Shown here: one piece after another, positions 32,244 through 40,413 of the stretch
Layout: each line of letters begins with the position of its first letter
Numbering within the stretch: the first letter of the stretch is position 1
DNA from: an uncultured Clostridia bacterium
GTDB lineage: Bacteria; Bacillota; Clostridia; Christensenellales; Aristaeellaceae
NCBI GenBank assembly: GCA_946408995.1
Contig: CAMJUL010000017.1
Coordinates: 1-57,553 of the forward strand
DNA: 57,553 bases
Direction: 5' to 3'
Notes under the pieces: generated by a model
The model's input: only the letters and a program-made list of their open reading frames with translations
Told to the model about the DNA's origin: nothing
Databases searched by the model: none
Translations under genes and position numbers: made by a program

Positions 32244-33066
32244 GGCACAGCGCCTCCTTCCTCTCCTGCAGTTCCCTGCAGATGATCCCGTATTCCTCCG
32301 GGGTCGGCAGATGATGATGCCAGGAGGCCTTGTTCTCCATGATGGAGGCGCCTTTGCCCTTGACCGTGTTCGCGATGACCACGCTGGGCTTTCCCTTGAC
32401 AGCCTCCGCCTCGTCAAAGGCGGCGTTCAGCTGCTCCACGTCGTTGCCGTCCTTTACATCGATCACGTGCCAGTCGAAGGACGCAAAGCGCGCATGCAGG
32501 TCATGATGGGCCATCACGTCCTCCGTGCTGCCGGAGATCTGCAAACGGTTGCGGTCGATGACGGCGCAAAGGGTATCCAGCTTGTAATGTCCCGCCGCCA
32601 TGGCCCCTTCCCATACGGAGCCCTCGGCCAGTTCCCCGTCGCCCATCAGGGTATAGACCCGGTAACGCCTTTGGTCCATCCTTCCGGCCAGGGCCATGCC
32701 CACGCTCACCGAAAGGCCGTGTCCCAGGGAGCCGGAGTTCATTTCGATGCCGGGAAGGGTATTGTGGGGATGGCCGATGTATTCCGAGCCGAACCGGGAG
32801 AACTTCGCCTTGACCTCCTCCAGGTCCAGGAACCCCTTGTCCGCCAGCACCGCGTACAGGGTCTCCACGCAGTGCCCCTTGGACAGCACAAAGCGGTCCC
32901 TGTCCGGGTCCTTTTGCCTGTCCGGAGCCACGTTCATCCTGCTGTAGAGCGTCAGCATGATCTCCATGCTGCTCATGTCGCCGCCGATGTGCCCGCCGCC
33001 CCCGGCCATGATGATGTCCACCACGTCCCGGCGAAGGTCATAGGCCTTGATCGCCAATGCGTTCAT
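32236..33066 (-). CDS. Transketolase, N-terminal subunit
   Basis: A 276-residue thiamine diphosphate-binding half. It shows GGGGHIGGDMSSMEIM near the start, SKGHCVETLYAVLADKG near 63, SGSLGHGLSVSVGMALAG near 115, and the ThDP motif beginning GDGELAEGSVWEG and ending with the Asn of DRN. The ATG at 33066 has GAGGTG four bases upstream and begins one base after the stop of the isomerase gene; TTG and ATG codons slightly upstream are less well placed. With the C-terminal subunit it moves two-carbon ketol units. In this operon the donor is probably the phosphorylated ketose made by the isomerase and FGGY kinase. Confidence 0.92.
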   Translation of the reverse strand: MNALAIKAYDLRRDVVDIIMAGGGGHIGGDMSSMEIMLTLYSRMNVAPDRQKDPDRDRFVLSKGHCVETLYAVLADKGFLDLEEVKAKFSRFGSEYIGHPHNTLPGIEMNSGSLGHGLSVSVGMALAGRMDQRRYRVYTLMGDGELAEGSVWEGAMAAGHYKLDTLCAVIDRNRLQISGSTEDVMAHHDLHARFASFDWHVIDVKDGNDVEQLNAAFDEAEAVKGKPSVVIANTVKGKGASIMENKASWHHHLPTPEEYGIICRELQERKEALCRE

Positions 33067-33067
33067 A

Positions 33068-34492
33068 TCACACCTCATCAAAAGTTACATCCTCCCCATG
33101 GAGATACGCCTTCACCTTGTCCTCAATGGGGTCGTACAGATCGGGCTTCACGCCGATGTACTTGCAGGCCTCGTACACCACGGGCACCACGTCCCCGTGG
33201 ATGGCCGCCACATGGTGGATGTAGGGACCCTCCACCACCTTGGCCTCCAGGCGCTTGAGGTTGTTGACCTCCACCCACACATAGGTGCCGCGGGTCCAGG
33301 GGCCGTCGATGCCCCGGGCGTGGCCCAGCAGGATGGAATACTCGCCCTCGTCCCCGTCAAAGCGCACCAGGCTCATGGGGCCGTGCTTGGCCTCGGCCGA
33401 GACCGCGCCGTTTTCCGGGAAGGCTACGGGCACGCAGATGGAGGGCTTTTCCCTGGCCACGGAAATGGGCCAGGGCCCGCAGTGCTGCAGGAGCTCCCCG
33501 TTCTCGTTGTCCGGATGACGCACCGTCCAGTCGGAGAACATGACCCGCCGCTCGTTCATGCAGGCCGCCTCCGCGATCAATTGGGAAATGGCCCCATGGA
33601 TGTCCGTTTCGCACACCACCGGGATTCCCTCCTCATTCAGCAGGGCATTGGCGGCGCAGGGCATGATGTGGATCTCGTCCTGAAGGGCGTTCCAGCACTG
33701 GATGGCGATGGCGTTGCAGCCGTACTTCTCCGCCAGGGACTTCATGGCCACCTTCAATTCCGCCACCCTGTACAGTCCCTTGTCATCGATGGTGCAGGTC
33801 ATGTACTCGCGGCAGTAGGCGACCACCTTCTCCACCTCGGCCTTTTCCTCCCGCCATTTCTTCATCTCGGCGTAGAGCTCCGGCAGGGGGATGGGCGCCA
33901 ATTGGATGTTGAATTTTTCCAGCAGCTCGCCCTCGTTGCACATGGTGGACCAGAAGTCAAAGGGCCTGGGGCCGATCTGCAGGATGCGGGTGTGCCTGAA
34001 CACCTTCACCACGTTGCACACCGCCAGGAAGTCCCGCACGCCCCGTTCAAATTCGGGATCGGTCAAATTGCAGTTGTTCATGTAGGTAAAGGGCACCCGG
34101 AAGCGGCGCAGCACCTTGCCCGTGGCGAACAGCCCGCACTGGGAATCCCGGAGGCGCATGCCCTTTTCGTCGGGCCTTTCGTCCCGGGGGCCCCACAAAA
34201 GCACCGGCACATTCAGGGCTTTGGCCAGGCGGGCGCATTCGTATTCCGTGCCGAAATTGGCGTGGGGCAGGAACAGCCCGTCCACCTTTTCCCGGCGGAA
34301 TTTCGCAATGATCTTCTCAAGGCCCGCGTCGTCATACAGAAGGCCTTCCTCGTTGATGTCGTCGATGTCCACAAAATCGATGTTCATCTCCCGAAGGCGG
34401 TCCGCCGTCAGGTTCCGGTATTCCACCGCCGCGGGAGCGCTGAAAATGGCTCTCCTTGTAGGGGCAAAGCCCAGTCTGATGTTCGCGCGCAT
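33068..34492 (-). CDS. L-fucose/L-arabinose isomerase-like sugar isomerase
   Basis: A 474-residue enzyme of the fucose isomerase-related family (shorter than classical FucI at about 590). Two Rossmann-like domains come first (HANFGTEYECARLAKAL near 90, VLLWGPRDERPDEKG near 111), then a C-terminal domain. Metal-ligand motifs are visible as CNAIAIQCWNALQDE and VVCETDIHGA (Glu and Asp); GPYIHHVAAIHG near the C-terminus supplies histidines. It should isomerise an aldose to a ketose with Mn2+. The following genes (split transketolase, FGGY kinase) suggest the ketose is phosphorylated and cleaved by ketol transfer. D-apiose is my favoured substrate because a GH140 is in the same locus. L-fucose, L-arabinose or L-rhamnose are alternatives. 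Confidence 0.8.
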   Translation of the reverse strand: MRANIRLGFAPTRRAIFSAPAAVEYRNLTADRLREMNIDFVDIDDINEEGLLYDDAGLEKIIAKFRREKVDGLFLPHANFGTEYECARLAKALNVPVLLWGPRDERPDEKGMRLRDSQCGLFATGKVLRRFRVPFTYMNNCNLTDPEFERGVRDFLAVCNVVKVFRHTRILQIGPRPFDFWSTMCNEGELLEKFNIQLAPIPLPELYAEMKKWREEKAEVEKVVAYCREYMTCTIDDKGLYRVAELKVAMKSLAEKYGCNAIAIQCWNALQDEIHIMPCAANALLNEEGIPVVCETDIHGAISQLIAEAACMNERRVMFSDWTVRHPDNENGELLQHCGPWPISVAREKPSICVPVAFPENGAVSAEAKHGPMSLVRFDGDEGEYSILLGHARGIDGPWTRGTYVWVEVNNLKRLEAKVVEGPYIHHVAAIHGDVVPVVYEACKYIGVKPDLYDPIEDKVKAYLHGEDVTFDEV

Positions 34493-34512
34493 GGTTCTTC
34501 CCTCCTCTTCTG

Positions 34513-37290
34513 TCATCCCCGGGGGGCTTCCTCCAGGGTATAGGTTACACTCCAATCGCCGGATCCGGTTTCGGCCCGCCAGTGTCCGTCCGCGTCCAAA
34601 GCAAAGTCCAGATCCCCCTCCGGCTCCCCGGCGTCCGCCTCCAGCACGATGGCGGCGGAGGCGTTGACCGGGACGCGCACCCGCAGGGTGATCTTGTCCC
34701 CCTCCCGCGTCCAGGCGCTTGAGACCGTTCCGTAGACGCTTTCAAAGGCCCCCTCGGCAAAGGAAAGGCCGCCGCCGGTCTGGGGGGCGATCACCGCGTG
34801 ATGGTATCCCGGGTCCTCCTCGTCGATCTCAAGGCCCGCCACCACCCGGTACAGCCATTCTCCGATGGCGCCGTAGGCATAGTGGTTGAAGGAGTTCATG
34901 TCCGGGCTCCAGAGGCTGCCGTCAGGCTTCATGCCGTCCCAATGCTCCCAGATCGTGGTGGCTCCCGCCCTGACCTGATAGAGCCAGGAGGGAAAGTCCT
35001 CCTTCAAAAGCAGGTCATAGGCCTCCTTTTTGCACCCGTTTCCGCTCAGCGCGTGGCAGAAATAGGGCGTCCCCATAAAGCCGGTCACCAGGTGCCCCCC
35101 TTCCCGGGCCAGAAGGCGTTTGAGCCCCTCCACCGTGCCCCGGACCCCCTTTGGGGGCACCAGGGCAAAGTACAGCGCCAGGATATGGGCCGTCTGGGTC
35201 TGGACGGTCATGACGCCGTTTTCGTCCAGGAAGGCGGATTGGAATTTGCTTACGATCCGCCGGTACAATTCTTCGTATTGCTCCGCCAGTTCCTTTTCCC
35301 CCAGCACCCGGCAGCATTTGACAAACAGGCCGGTGGAATAGGCGTAATACGCCGTGCTGGTCAGTTCGGTGGGGGTCGCGCCCCAATAGCTGCCTTCCTT
35401 GGCGTCCAGCGCCACCCAGTCCCCGAACTGCAGCCGGTAGCTCCACATCAGGTCCCGGGAGTGGGCCGTCATAAAATCGATCCAGGCCTTCATGCTGTCA
35501 AACTGGGTCCTGAGGATCTCCCGGTCCCGGTAGGTCAGGTACAGCGTCCAGGGCAGGATCACCGCCACGTCCGCCCAGCCCGCCGCGGAATGGGTGCCCT
35601 GCCGGAGCAGCCAGTCGTCCGTGGAGGGAAAGCGCTGCAGCTGGTCCGGCACCATATGGGGAACGCCGCCGGCCTCCTTCTGGTCGATGGCCACGTCCCG
35701 AAGCCATTTGCGGAAAAAGGCGTCCGTGTTTCTCAGGAAGGAGGCCGTGCGGCAGAAGATCTGCGCGTCCCCCGTCCAGCCCATGCGCTCGTCCCGCTGG
35801 GGGCAGTCCGTGGGGATGTCCAGGAAGTTGCCCCGAAGGCTCCATTCGATGTTGTGCTGCAGCCGGTTCAAAAGCGTTTCGGAGCAGGCAAAGCGGCCCG
35901 TTTCGGCCATTTCCGAATGGATCACGCAGGCTTGGAAATGCTCCGCCCGCACCTCCTCCGGCCAGTTTTCCACCAGGGCGTAGCGGAACCCCTGGAAGGA
36001 GAACTTTTCGTCGTAAACCGTTTCCTCCTCCCCCCGGCAGATGTAGCGGATCTCCGCCAGCGCCCCCCGGAGGTTGTCAAAATAAGCGTTGCCCGAGGCG
36101 TCCAGGATCTCAAAGCACCTCAGGTGGCACAGCGCCCCCTCCCTGCCCCGAACGGAAAAGCGGACGTGCCCGGTCAGATTCTGGCCAAAATCCAGTACCG
36201 TTTCCCCCTTGGGCGTCCTCAGGATCTCCCGGACCGGAAGGACCTGGGCGATGACCGGGCGGCTCAGGGCCTGGGGCGTCAGGGCCTCCATGGGGAAGGA
36301 AAGGGGCTCCGCGGGCCGCCACAGGAGGTCCTTGGGACGGTATTCCCGGGCAAAGCGGCGCAGGGCCTCTTTTTCCTCCCCGGTAAAGGGCTGCTGCTTC
36401 CTGTCCCGAATCGGCGCGCCTGTCCCCTCCCGCCTTTCGCCCAGGGGCGGGACAAAGCCGGGGGCGTTCCACCCGGGCTGGTCCAGGCGCGCGTCACAGC
36501 GCTCCCCGTCATAGATCTCCGAAAACGTGACGGGGGACGCGCAGCCGAGCCAGCTCTCATCCGTCACCACGGTCTCCTCCGTGCCGTCCTGGTAACGGAC
36601 CGTCAGCTGCGCCAGAAAGCCCGTCCTTGGGCCATAGGTGCACCTTTCGTGGATGAATCCCATCATCCCCTTGTACCAGCCCGCGCCCACATGAGCGCCG
36701 ATCACATTCTCCCCCTCGCGGAGCTTTTCCCCCACCTCCCAGGTCTGGTAGCACAGGTGCCTGTCATAGGTGGTCCAGCCGGGCAGCATTTCCTCGTTCC
36801 CGACCCGCTGCCCGTTCAGGTACAGCTGATACAGTCCCAGGGCGGTGGCGCAGACAAAGGCCTCCCGGACGGGCTTGGTGATGCAAAAGGACTTGCGAAG
36901 ATAGCTCCCCCCCGAGTGGACCCAGTCCCCCTCCTTCTCTGCGGAGATCACTCGTCCCCGCCAGGCGTCCTTCTTAAGCCCGCTCAGGAAGGAGGCCGGG
37001 GCGCTCCAGCCGCTTTCCTCCGTTTGGGTTCTTACCCGGACCCGCAGGAAATACGCCCGGCAGGGCTCAAGGGCGAAGCGCGGCTGTACGTGGGCGGATT
37101 CGTCGCTTTCCACCCATCCGCTGTCCGAAAGGAGCTCCTCAAAGGAGGGATCCCCGGCCAGCTGCCACCGGTAGGCAGTCTGACGCACGTTCCTTTGGTC
37201 GCTTTTCATCACCCAGCCAAGGCATGGCATCTCCTCCACGCCCTGGGGGAAGGTCCCTCCGTCCAGCAGGATCTGATCCACTCTGATCAC
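34513..37290 (-). CDS. GH78 alpha-L-rhamnosidase
   Basis: A 925-residue GH78 enzyme without signal peptide. The N-terminal fibronectin-like and two beta-sandwich domains (about 1-460) include LYLNGQRVGNEEMLPGWT and GAHVGAGWYKG. The (alpha/alpha)6 barrel holds DERMGWTGD (500-508) with the likely general acid Glu501, and IWEHWDG (780-786) with the likely base Glu782. It removes terminal alpha-L-rhamnose from pectin side chains or flavonoid rutinosides. The start is GTG at 37290, eight bases after GGAGGAG and overlapping the GH42 stop (GTGA). No rhamnose catabolic kinase or aldolase typical of RhaB/RhaD is in the window. Confidence 0.92.
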   Translation of the reverse strand: MIRVDQILLDGGTFPQGVEEMPCLGWVMKSDQRNVRQTAYRWQLAGDPSFEELLSDSGWVESDESAHVQPRFALEPCRAYFLRVRVRTQTEESGWSAPASFLSGLKKDAWRGRVISAEKEGDWVHSGGSYLRKSFCITKPVREAFVCATALGLYQLYLNGQRVGNEEMLPGWTTYDRHLCYQTWEVGEKLREGENVIGAHVGAGWYKGMMGFIHERCTYGPRTGFLAQLTVRYQDGTEETVVTDESWLGCASPVTFSEIYDGERCDARLDQPGWNAPGFVPPLGERREGTGAPIRDRKQQPFTGEEKEALRRFAREYRPKDLLWRPAEPLSFPMEALTPQALSRPVIAQVLPVREILRTPKGETVLDFGQNLTGHVRFSVRGREGALCHLRCFEILDASGNAYFDNLRGALAEIRYICRGEEETVYDEKFSFQGFRYALVENWPEEVRAEHFQACVIHSEMAETGRFACSETLLNRLQHNIEWSLRGNFLDIPTDCPQRDERMGWTGDAQIFCRTASFLRNTDAFFRKWLRDVAIDQKEAGGVPHMVPDQLQRFPSTDDWLLRQGTHSAAGWADVAVILPWTLYLTYRDREILRTQFDSMKAWIDFMTAHSRDLMWSYRLQFGDWVALDAKEGSYWGATPTELTSTAYYAYSTGLFVKCCRVLGEKELAEQYEELYRRIVSKFQSAFLDENGVMTVQTQTAHILALYFALVPPKGVRGTVEGLKRLLAREGGHLVTGFMGTPYFCHALSGNGCKKEAYDLLLKEDFPSWLYQVRAGATTIWEHWDGMKPDGSLWSPDMNSFNHYAYGAIGEWLYRVVAGLEIDEEDPGYHHAVIAPQTGGGLSFAEGAFESVYGTVSSAWTREGDKITLRVRVPVNASAAIVLEADAGEPEGDLDFALDADGHWRAETGSGDWSVTYTLEEAPRG

Positions 37291-39320
37291 GCGCGCATCT
37301 CCTCCTTCTCTCTGCGGAGCACCCACACGTCCCGTCCCGCGATGAACGCTTTTCCCGTCACGTTCCTTCCGGTGAGCAGGTCCCGACAGACTTCGCCGCC
37401 AAAGTCCACCCACGCTTCATCGGCGTTGTGGTTCAGCACAAAAAAGGTCTCGCCCTGCCCGTTCTGCCGGCGGGTGATTTCCACCCCCGGGGCGCTGTCA
37501 AACAGTCCCTTCAGGCCGGTCTCCCGGCAAAGCTCCTTCAGAAGGTCCGAAAGGAACGCCTCCTCCGGCTGGGTGCCGATGTAATACGCCCGGCCCTTTC
37601 CAAAGGCGTTTTTCGTCACGCAGGGCATGCCGGCATAGAAATCCGCCCCGTAAACAGCCAGCGGCTCCGCGCTGCGGCAGTGCAGCAGGTCGCAAAGAAA
37701 GCCGCAGACGTATTCCCGTCCGGGGAAAGGCCCCGGTCCCTGCGGGACCATGCGGTTTTCCTCCTCGGGCCGCAGGGCGTCGGTTTCCTCCACCCAAATG
37801 CCCATTACGTCCCGGAGCTTTCCGGGGTATTCCCCGAAGACGCACCGGTCGTTCTCATCCGCCAGGCCGCTCATGACGGTGGCCACCAGGGTGCCGCCCT
37901 GCCGGACGTATTCGGTCAGACGCTCCGCCACACCGGGCTTTGTCATGTACAGCATGGGGGCCACCACCAGATCGTACCCGGAATAATCGGTATCCGCCCC
38001 CGGGTTGACAAAGTCCACCGGGATGTTCCGGTCATGGAAGGGCTTGTAATACCGCCACAGCGTTTTCAGATAGTCCATGTCCTTGCTGGGCCCGCTGGAA
38101 AGCTCCAGCGCCCACCAGTTGTTCCAGTCCAGAAGCATTGCCGCCCTGGCCGGGGTCCGCCCCCGGAGGAACACGTCCCCAAGGCTTTCCAGCTCCTTCC
38201 CGAGCTTTTCCGCCTCCCGGAAGACCCGGGTGTTTTCATGCCCCGCGTGGCTGATGATGGCCCCGTGGAATTTCTCCTGCCCGGCCACCGACTGCCGCAT
38301 CTGGAAGAACAGGCAGGTGTCCGCGCCGTGGGCCATGGCCTGGTAGGACAAAAGCCTCACCTCGCCCGGCCTTTTGAGCTTGTTGTAGGGCTGCCAGTTC
38401 TGCTGGTTGGGGGACTGCTCGGTCAGCACAAAGGACTGCCCGCCCTTGAGGCCCCGCATGATGTCGTGCTTCATGGCCACAAAGGAAGGCGGGTCCTGGG
38501 GCCAGGGATAATTGTCCCAGCCCACCACGTCCAATTCCCGAGTAAAGGTGAATTGGTCCAGCTTTTTGATAAAGCCGCTCATGTTGGTCAGGATGGGGAT
38601 CTCCGGATTGTAGCTTTTCAGGACGTCATATTCGTTGCGGAAGCATTCCGCGGTGGAATCGGTCAGAAACCGCATATAATCCAGCTGGATGGCGGGGTTG
38701 AAGCGGTAATCGTCGTTCAGCTCCGTGGGCAGGGTCACTTCCTCAAAGGAATACACCGTCCGTCCCCAGAAGGAGGTATGCCAGCGGCTGTTGAGCTCCT
38801 CCACGCTGCCGTAGCGCCTGCGCAGCCAAAGGCGGAAGCGGGCCTGGCAGACAGGGCAGTAGCAGGAGGTTCCGTATTCGTTGGACACATGCCACATGGC
38901 CAGGGCGGGGTGATGGGCGTAGCGCCTGCCGAACTCGTGGGCGATGGCTGCTGCCCGCTCCCGGTACTTGAGGCTGTTGACGCAGAAAAACACCCGCATG
39001 CCGTGGGTGCGTTTGCGGCCCTGGATATCCACCGGCAGCACCTCCGGATACCGGGTGGACAGCCAGGCCGGCTGCGCCGTGGTCGGCGTGGCCAGGCACA
39101 CGCGGATGCCGTTTTCCCAGATCACCTCCAGGATGTGGTCCAGCCAGGCAAAATCGTACACGCCCTCATCCGGCTCCAGCTTCGCCCAGGAAAACACCGG
39201 CAGCGTCAGCAGGTTGATGCCCGCCTTTTTAAACAGCCGCATGTCCTCCCGCAAGGTCTTTTCGTCCCATTGGTCCGGGTTGTAATCCCCGCCGTAATAG
39301 ATCCTGTCCGCCTGTTTCAT
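37287..39320 (-). CDS. GH42 beta-galactosidase, zinc-cluster type
   Basis: A 677-residue cytoplasmic GH42 enzyme: TIM barrel (about 1-390), trimerisation domain (about 395-600) and small beta domain. It opens YYGGDYNPDQW, the family signature. The acid/base is Glu148 in HVSNEYG and the nucleophile is Glu301 in LTEQSPNQQNW. Cys113, Cys153, Cys155 and Cys158 form the zinc cluster of thermophile-type GH42 enzymes. GH42 acts on beta-galactosides such as galactan and arabinogalactan fragments, and some members on alpha-L-arabinopyranosides. The ATG overlaps the LacI stop by 4 nt (ATGA). Confidence 0.93.
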   Translation of the reverse strand: MKQADRIYYGGDYNPDQWDEKTLREDMRLFKKAGINLLTLPVFSWAKLEPDEGVYDFAWLDHILEVIWENGIRVCLATPTTAQPAWLSTRYPEVLPVDIQGRKRTHGMRVFFCVNSLKYRERAAAIAHEFGRRYAHHPALAMWHVSNEYGTSCYCPVCQARFRLWLRRRYGSVEELNSRWHTSFWGRTVYSFEEVTLPTELNDDYRFNPAIQLDYMRFLTDSTAECFRNEYDVLKSYNPEIPILTNMSGFIKKLDQFTFTRELDVVGWDNYPWPQDPPSFVAMKHDIMRGLKGGQSFVLTEQSPNQQNWQPYNKLKRPGEVRLLSYQAMAHGADTCLFFQMRQSVAGQEKFHGAIISHAGHENTRVFREAEKLGKELESLGDVFLRGRTPARAAMLLDWNNWWALELSSGPSKDMDYLKTLWRYYKPFHDRNIPVDFVNPGADTDYSGYDLVVAPMLYMTKPGVAERLTEYVRQGGTLVATVMSGLADENDRCVFGEYPGKLRDVMGIWVEETDALRPEEENRMVPQGPGPFPGREYVCGFLCDLLHCRSAEPLAVYGADFYAGMPCVTKNAFGKGRAYYIGTQPEEAFLSDLLKELCRETGLKGLFDSAPGVEITRRQNGQGETFFVLNHNADEAWVDFGGEVCRDLLTGRNVTGKAFIAGRDVWVLRREKEEMRA

Positions 39321-40348
39321 TCCTGCTCCCTCCGCTGCTTAGTCGTAACGGAATCCCGCATCACCAGTTCCACGCCCACCTCGGTTTTGATAAAGCCGGC
39401 GTTTTTCTCGTCCGGCAGGGAAAACAGCGTGCGCACCACGGTCTGTCCCAGTCCCCTCCGAAAAACGTGCACCGTGCTCAGCTGCGGGGTACAGGCCAGG
39501 CAGATGGCGGTATCGTCCATGCCGATGATGGATACGTCCTCCGGCACCCGCCAGCCCGCCTCCTGAATGGCGCGCATGCAGCCGATGCCCATGATGTCGT
39601 TGCCGGCGAAAAAGGCCTCCGGCAGCCTGCGCCCCGCCTGAAGGAAGGCCTTCATGTCCTCATAGGCGCCGTTCATGGTGGGCCTGACCGGCCAGATGTC
39701 CTTGTCCTCCAGGGTCAGGCCGTGCTGCGCCAGGCTCAGGCGGAGTCCCTCCAGGCGCTCGGTCATGTTGTTGAAGGAAATGCTGCTGGCGATGTGCTGG
39801 ATGTCCCTGTGCCCCGCCTGATAAAGGGCCTCCCCCGCAAGGTACCCCGCCTGGCGGTTGTTCATGACCACCGAGTGCACGTCCTGCAGGGCAAAGCGGT
39901 TGTCCAGCACCACCATGGGGGATCGGAAGCCCATGAACTGCCTAAGCTCCTTTTCGTTCATTTCGGTCCCCAGCAGGATGATCCCGGCGCACTCCTCATT
40001 GCGGAAGGTGCTGACCTGGTTCAGGTAGTCCGCGTCCGTGCTGGCCTTCACATGGCTGATGAGCAGCTCCAGGCCCATCCGGTGGCATTCCAGCTGAATG
40101 CTCTCGATCAGCTCCGAAAAAAACGGCGTGTCCATTACCACCATGCCGTGGGAACGGAAAACGATCATCCTGACGTGCCGTCCCGCCCTGGGCGATTCCC
40201 TGCCCGGCTGGTAGCCCATCTCCCGGGCGATGGCAAGGATGTTTTCCTGCACGGCCTTGCTGACGCCGGACCGTCCGTTCAGCGCGTTGCTCACGGTCGC
40301 GGGGGATACGTTGGCGCGTTTGGCAATGTCTCTCAACGTGTATTTCAT
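39317..40348 (-). CDS. LacI-family transcriptional regulator
   Basis: A 343-residue repressor. The helix-turn-helix YTLRDIAKRANVSPATVSNA covers residues 3-22, followed by the hinge region, then a periplasmic-binding-protein-like sensor domain with GYLAGEALYQAGHRDI and DDTAICLACTPQLSTVHV. It heads the run of genes down to 23486 and overlaps GH42, so it is probably the local regulator of that operon and maybe of the upstream one. The ATG at 40348 is preferred because the HTH starts there; the upstream reading frame is GC-rich noise overlapping GH2. Its effector is likely a released sugar. Confidence 0.92.
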   Translation of the reverse strand: MKYTLRDIAKRANVSPATVSNALNGRSGVSKAVQENILAIAREMGYQPGRESPRAGRHVRMIVFRSHGMVVMDTPFFSELIESIQLECHRMGLELLISHVKASTDADYLNQVSTFRNEECAGIILLGTEMNEKELRQFMGFRSPMVVLDNRFALQDVHSVVMNNRQAGYLAGEALYQAGHRDIQHIASSISFNNMTERLEGLRLSLAQHGLTLEDKDIWPVRPTMNGAYEDMKAFLQAGRRLPEAFFAGNDIMGIGCMRAIQEAGWRVPEDVSIIGMDDTAICLACTPQLSTVHVFRRGLGQTVVRTLFSLPDEKNAGFIKTEVGVELVMRDSVTTKQRREQE

Positions 40349-40383
40349 GGAAAAAATGCCTCTCTTCCCGGTGGATTCTCCGC

Positions 40384-40413
40384 ATTTTAGCCCTAACAGC
40401 GCACAAACGTCAA
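40384..40413 (-). promoter_or_regulatory. Promoter of the LacI-GH42-GH78-apiose operon
   Basis: Minus strand: TTGACG (40413-40408), 18-nt spacer, TAAAAT (40389-40384). Each box matches five of six consensus bases. The -35 overlaps the stop codon of the GH2 gene, so the operon can be transcribed both from here and by read-through. Confidence 0.7.

Noticed and set aside
34798-37584. A 928-codon plus-strand frame opposite GH78
   Set aside because: Antisense shadow, Gly/Arg/His-rich, no ribosome site.
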